Assembly (NCBI GenBank): GCA_022567055.1
Contig: JADFHU010000308.1
Location: forward strand, 1 to 6,764
DNA: 6,764 bases
Origin: Planctomycetota bacterium
Lineage (GTDB): Bacteria > Planctomycetota > Phycisphaerae > Sedimentisphaerales > Anaerobacaceae
Direction of reading: 5' to 3'
Part shown: positions 6,286-6,764 of the stretch, one piece after another
Position numbering within the stretch: position 1 is the first letter of the stretch
Layout: each line of letters opens with the position of its first letter
Notes under the pieces: model-generated
What the model was told of the DNA's origin: nothing
Database searches by the model: none
The model's input: the letters and a program-made list of their open reading frames with translations, nothing else
Translations under genes and position numbers: made by a program

Positions 6286-6764
6286 TTATTGTTTCAGTCT
6301 CATGGCCGCTTCCCTGAGAACCTGATCGCCCGGGACGAGCTGGGGGATATCCTCGAGGTTGGCGGTGGGAAATCCGAGCGTTCTTCCGCGTCCCGCGCCC
6401 ACCGCGACCGTGCCGGTGACGCTGTAGGGCCGTGCGAGCATCGCCTCGGCCGCGGCGACGTCTCCACGCGCGACCGCGTCGCGAATGGCCGAGCTCGATA
6501 TGCCGGGCTTTCCGGGCAGCTCAGCACAGATGAGCGTATCGACGACCGTCAAGGAGTAGCCGAAGCGGCTCGCGCTCTCGGCCAGCATTGCGACAGAACC
6601 CTCGCGGCCGCGGCCGAACGAAAAAGAGGCGCCTTCGATCATGGCAAAGGGGCGGCAGCGGCGGGTGATCAGCTCGAGGAACTCGCGCGCCGAGCGCTGG
6701 AACAGCTTCGGTTCGCTTCGCATCACGATAACCTCGTCGACGCCGCAGCGTGTCAACAGATCGA
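6286..6764 (-). pseudogene. ribF: Truncated bifunctional FAD synthetase/riboflavin kinase, 5' end outside window
   Basis: This is part of RibF, which makes FMN from riboflavin and then FAD from FMN in the cytoplasm. The gene enters from the right edge in frame, so its 5' part lies outside the window; the first visible residues DLLTRCGVDEVIVM already fall inside the adenylyltransferase domain. Visible elements are the GASFSFGRGREGS loop (44-56), ISSSAIRDAVARGDVAAAEA (88-107), the linker LARPYSVTG (109-117), and the opening of the flavokinase domain, VGAGRGRTLGFPTANLED (121-138). The family usually continues with about 100 further residues after an L-x-PGDGVYA-like stretch. Here QLVPGD is followed by only 12 unrelated residues (QVLREAAMRLKQ) and TAA. 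The Mg/ATP-binding GFPTAN is kept, but the rest of the kinase fold, including its catalytic acid, is missing. The adenylyltransferase half may still work. No continuation of the kinase domain was found in the other frames downstream. Confidence 0.75.

Overview
This window looks like Gram-negative bacterial chromosome of high GC. A counted 60-base stretch in the transporter genes is about 67% GC and one in the ribF-like gene about 73%. Signal peptides, a LolA-like periplasmic protein and a putative outer-membrane beta-barrel imply a two-membrane envelope. Gene style and the repeats would fit an environmental lineage such as Planctomycetota or Desulfobacterota, but no marker here settles the taxonomy.

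Left to centre (about 212-5626, + strand) is one tightly packed operon: a LolA-like outer-membrane lipoprotein-sorting protein, two paralogous FtsX/MacB-type ABC permeases, a LolD/MacB-type ATPase and a predicted outer-membrane beta-barrel protein. The first three genes overlap by 1 and 4 bases, and the ATPase follows after 19 bases with a strong Shine-Dalgarno site. The natural reading is a trans-envelope transport machine: permease heterodimer plus ATPase in the inner membrane, a periplasmic carrier related to LolA, and an outer-membrane partner. Its substrate cannot be read from the sequence. An imperfect 26-bp inverted repeat (4247-4328) sits between the ribosome-binding site and the signal peptide of the outer-membrane gene, and its start codon is therefore uncertain.

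Just after the operon is a run of 7-base tandem repeats (5634-5664) in a short gene-free spacer.

The right part is on the - strand. An AT-richer island (about 40% GC in a counted stretch, 5762-6248) holds two small overlapping genes, a DUF4258-like protein followed by a DUF2283 protein. This arrangement resembles a toxin-antitoxin-like or mobile accessory pair. Upstream of it is a high-GC ribF-like gene for FAD synthetase/riboflavin kinase. It runs off the right edge and breaks off shortly after the start of its riboflavin-kinase domain, right where the AT-rich island begins. This suggests a truncation or rearrangement at the junction.
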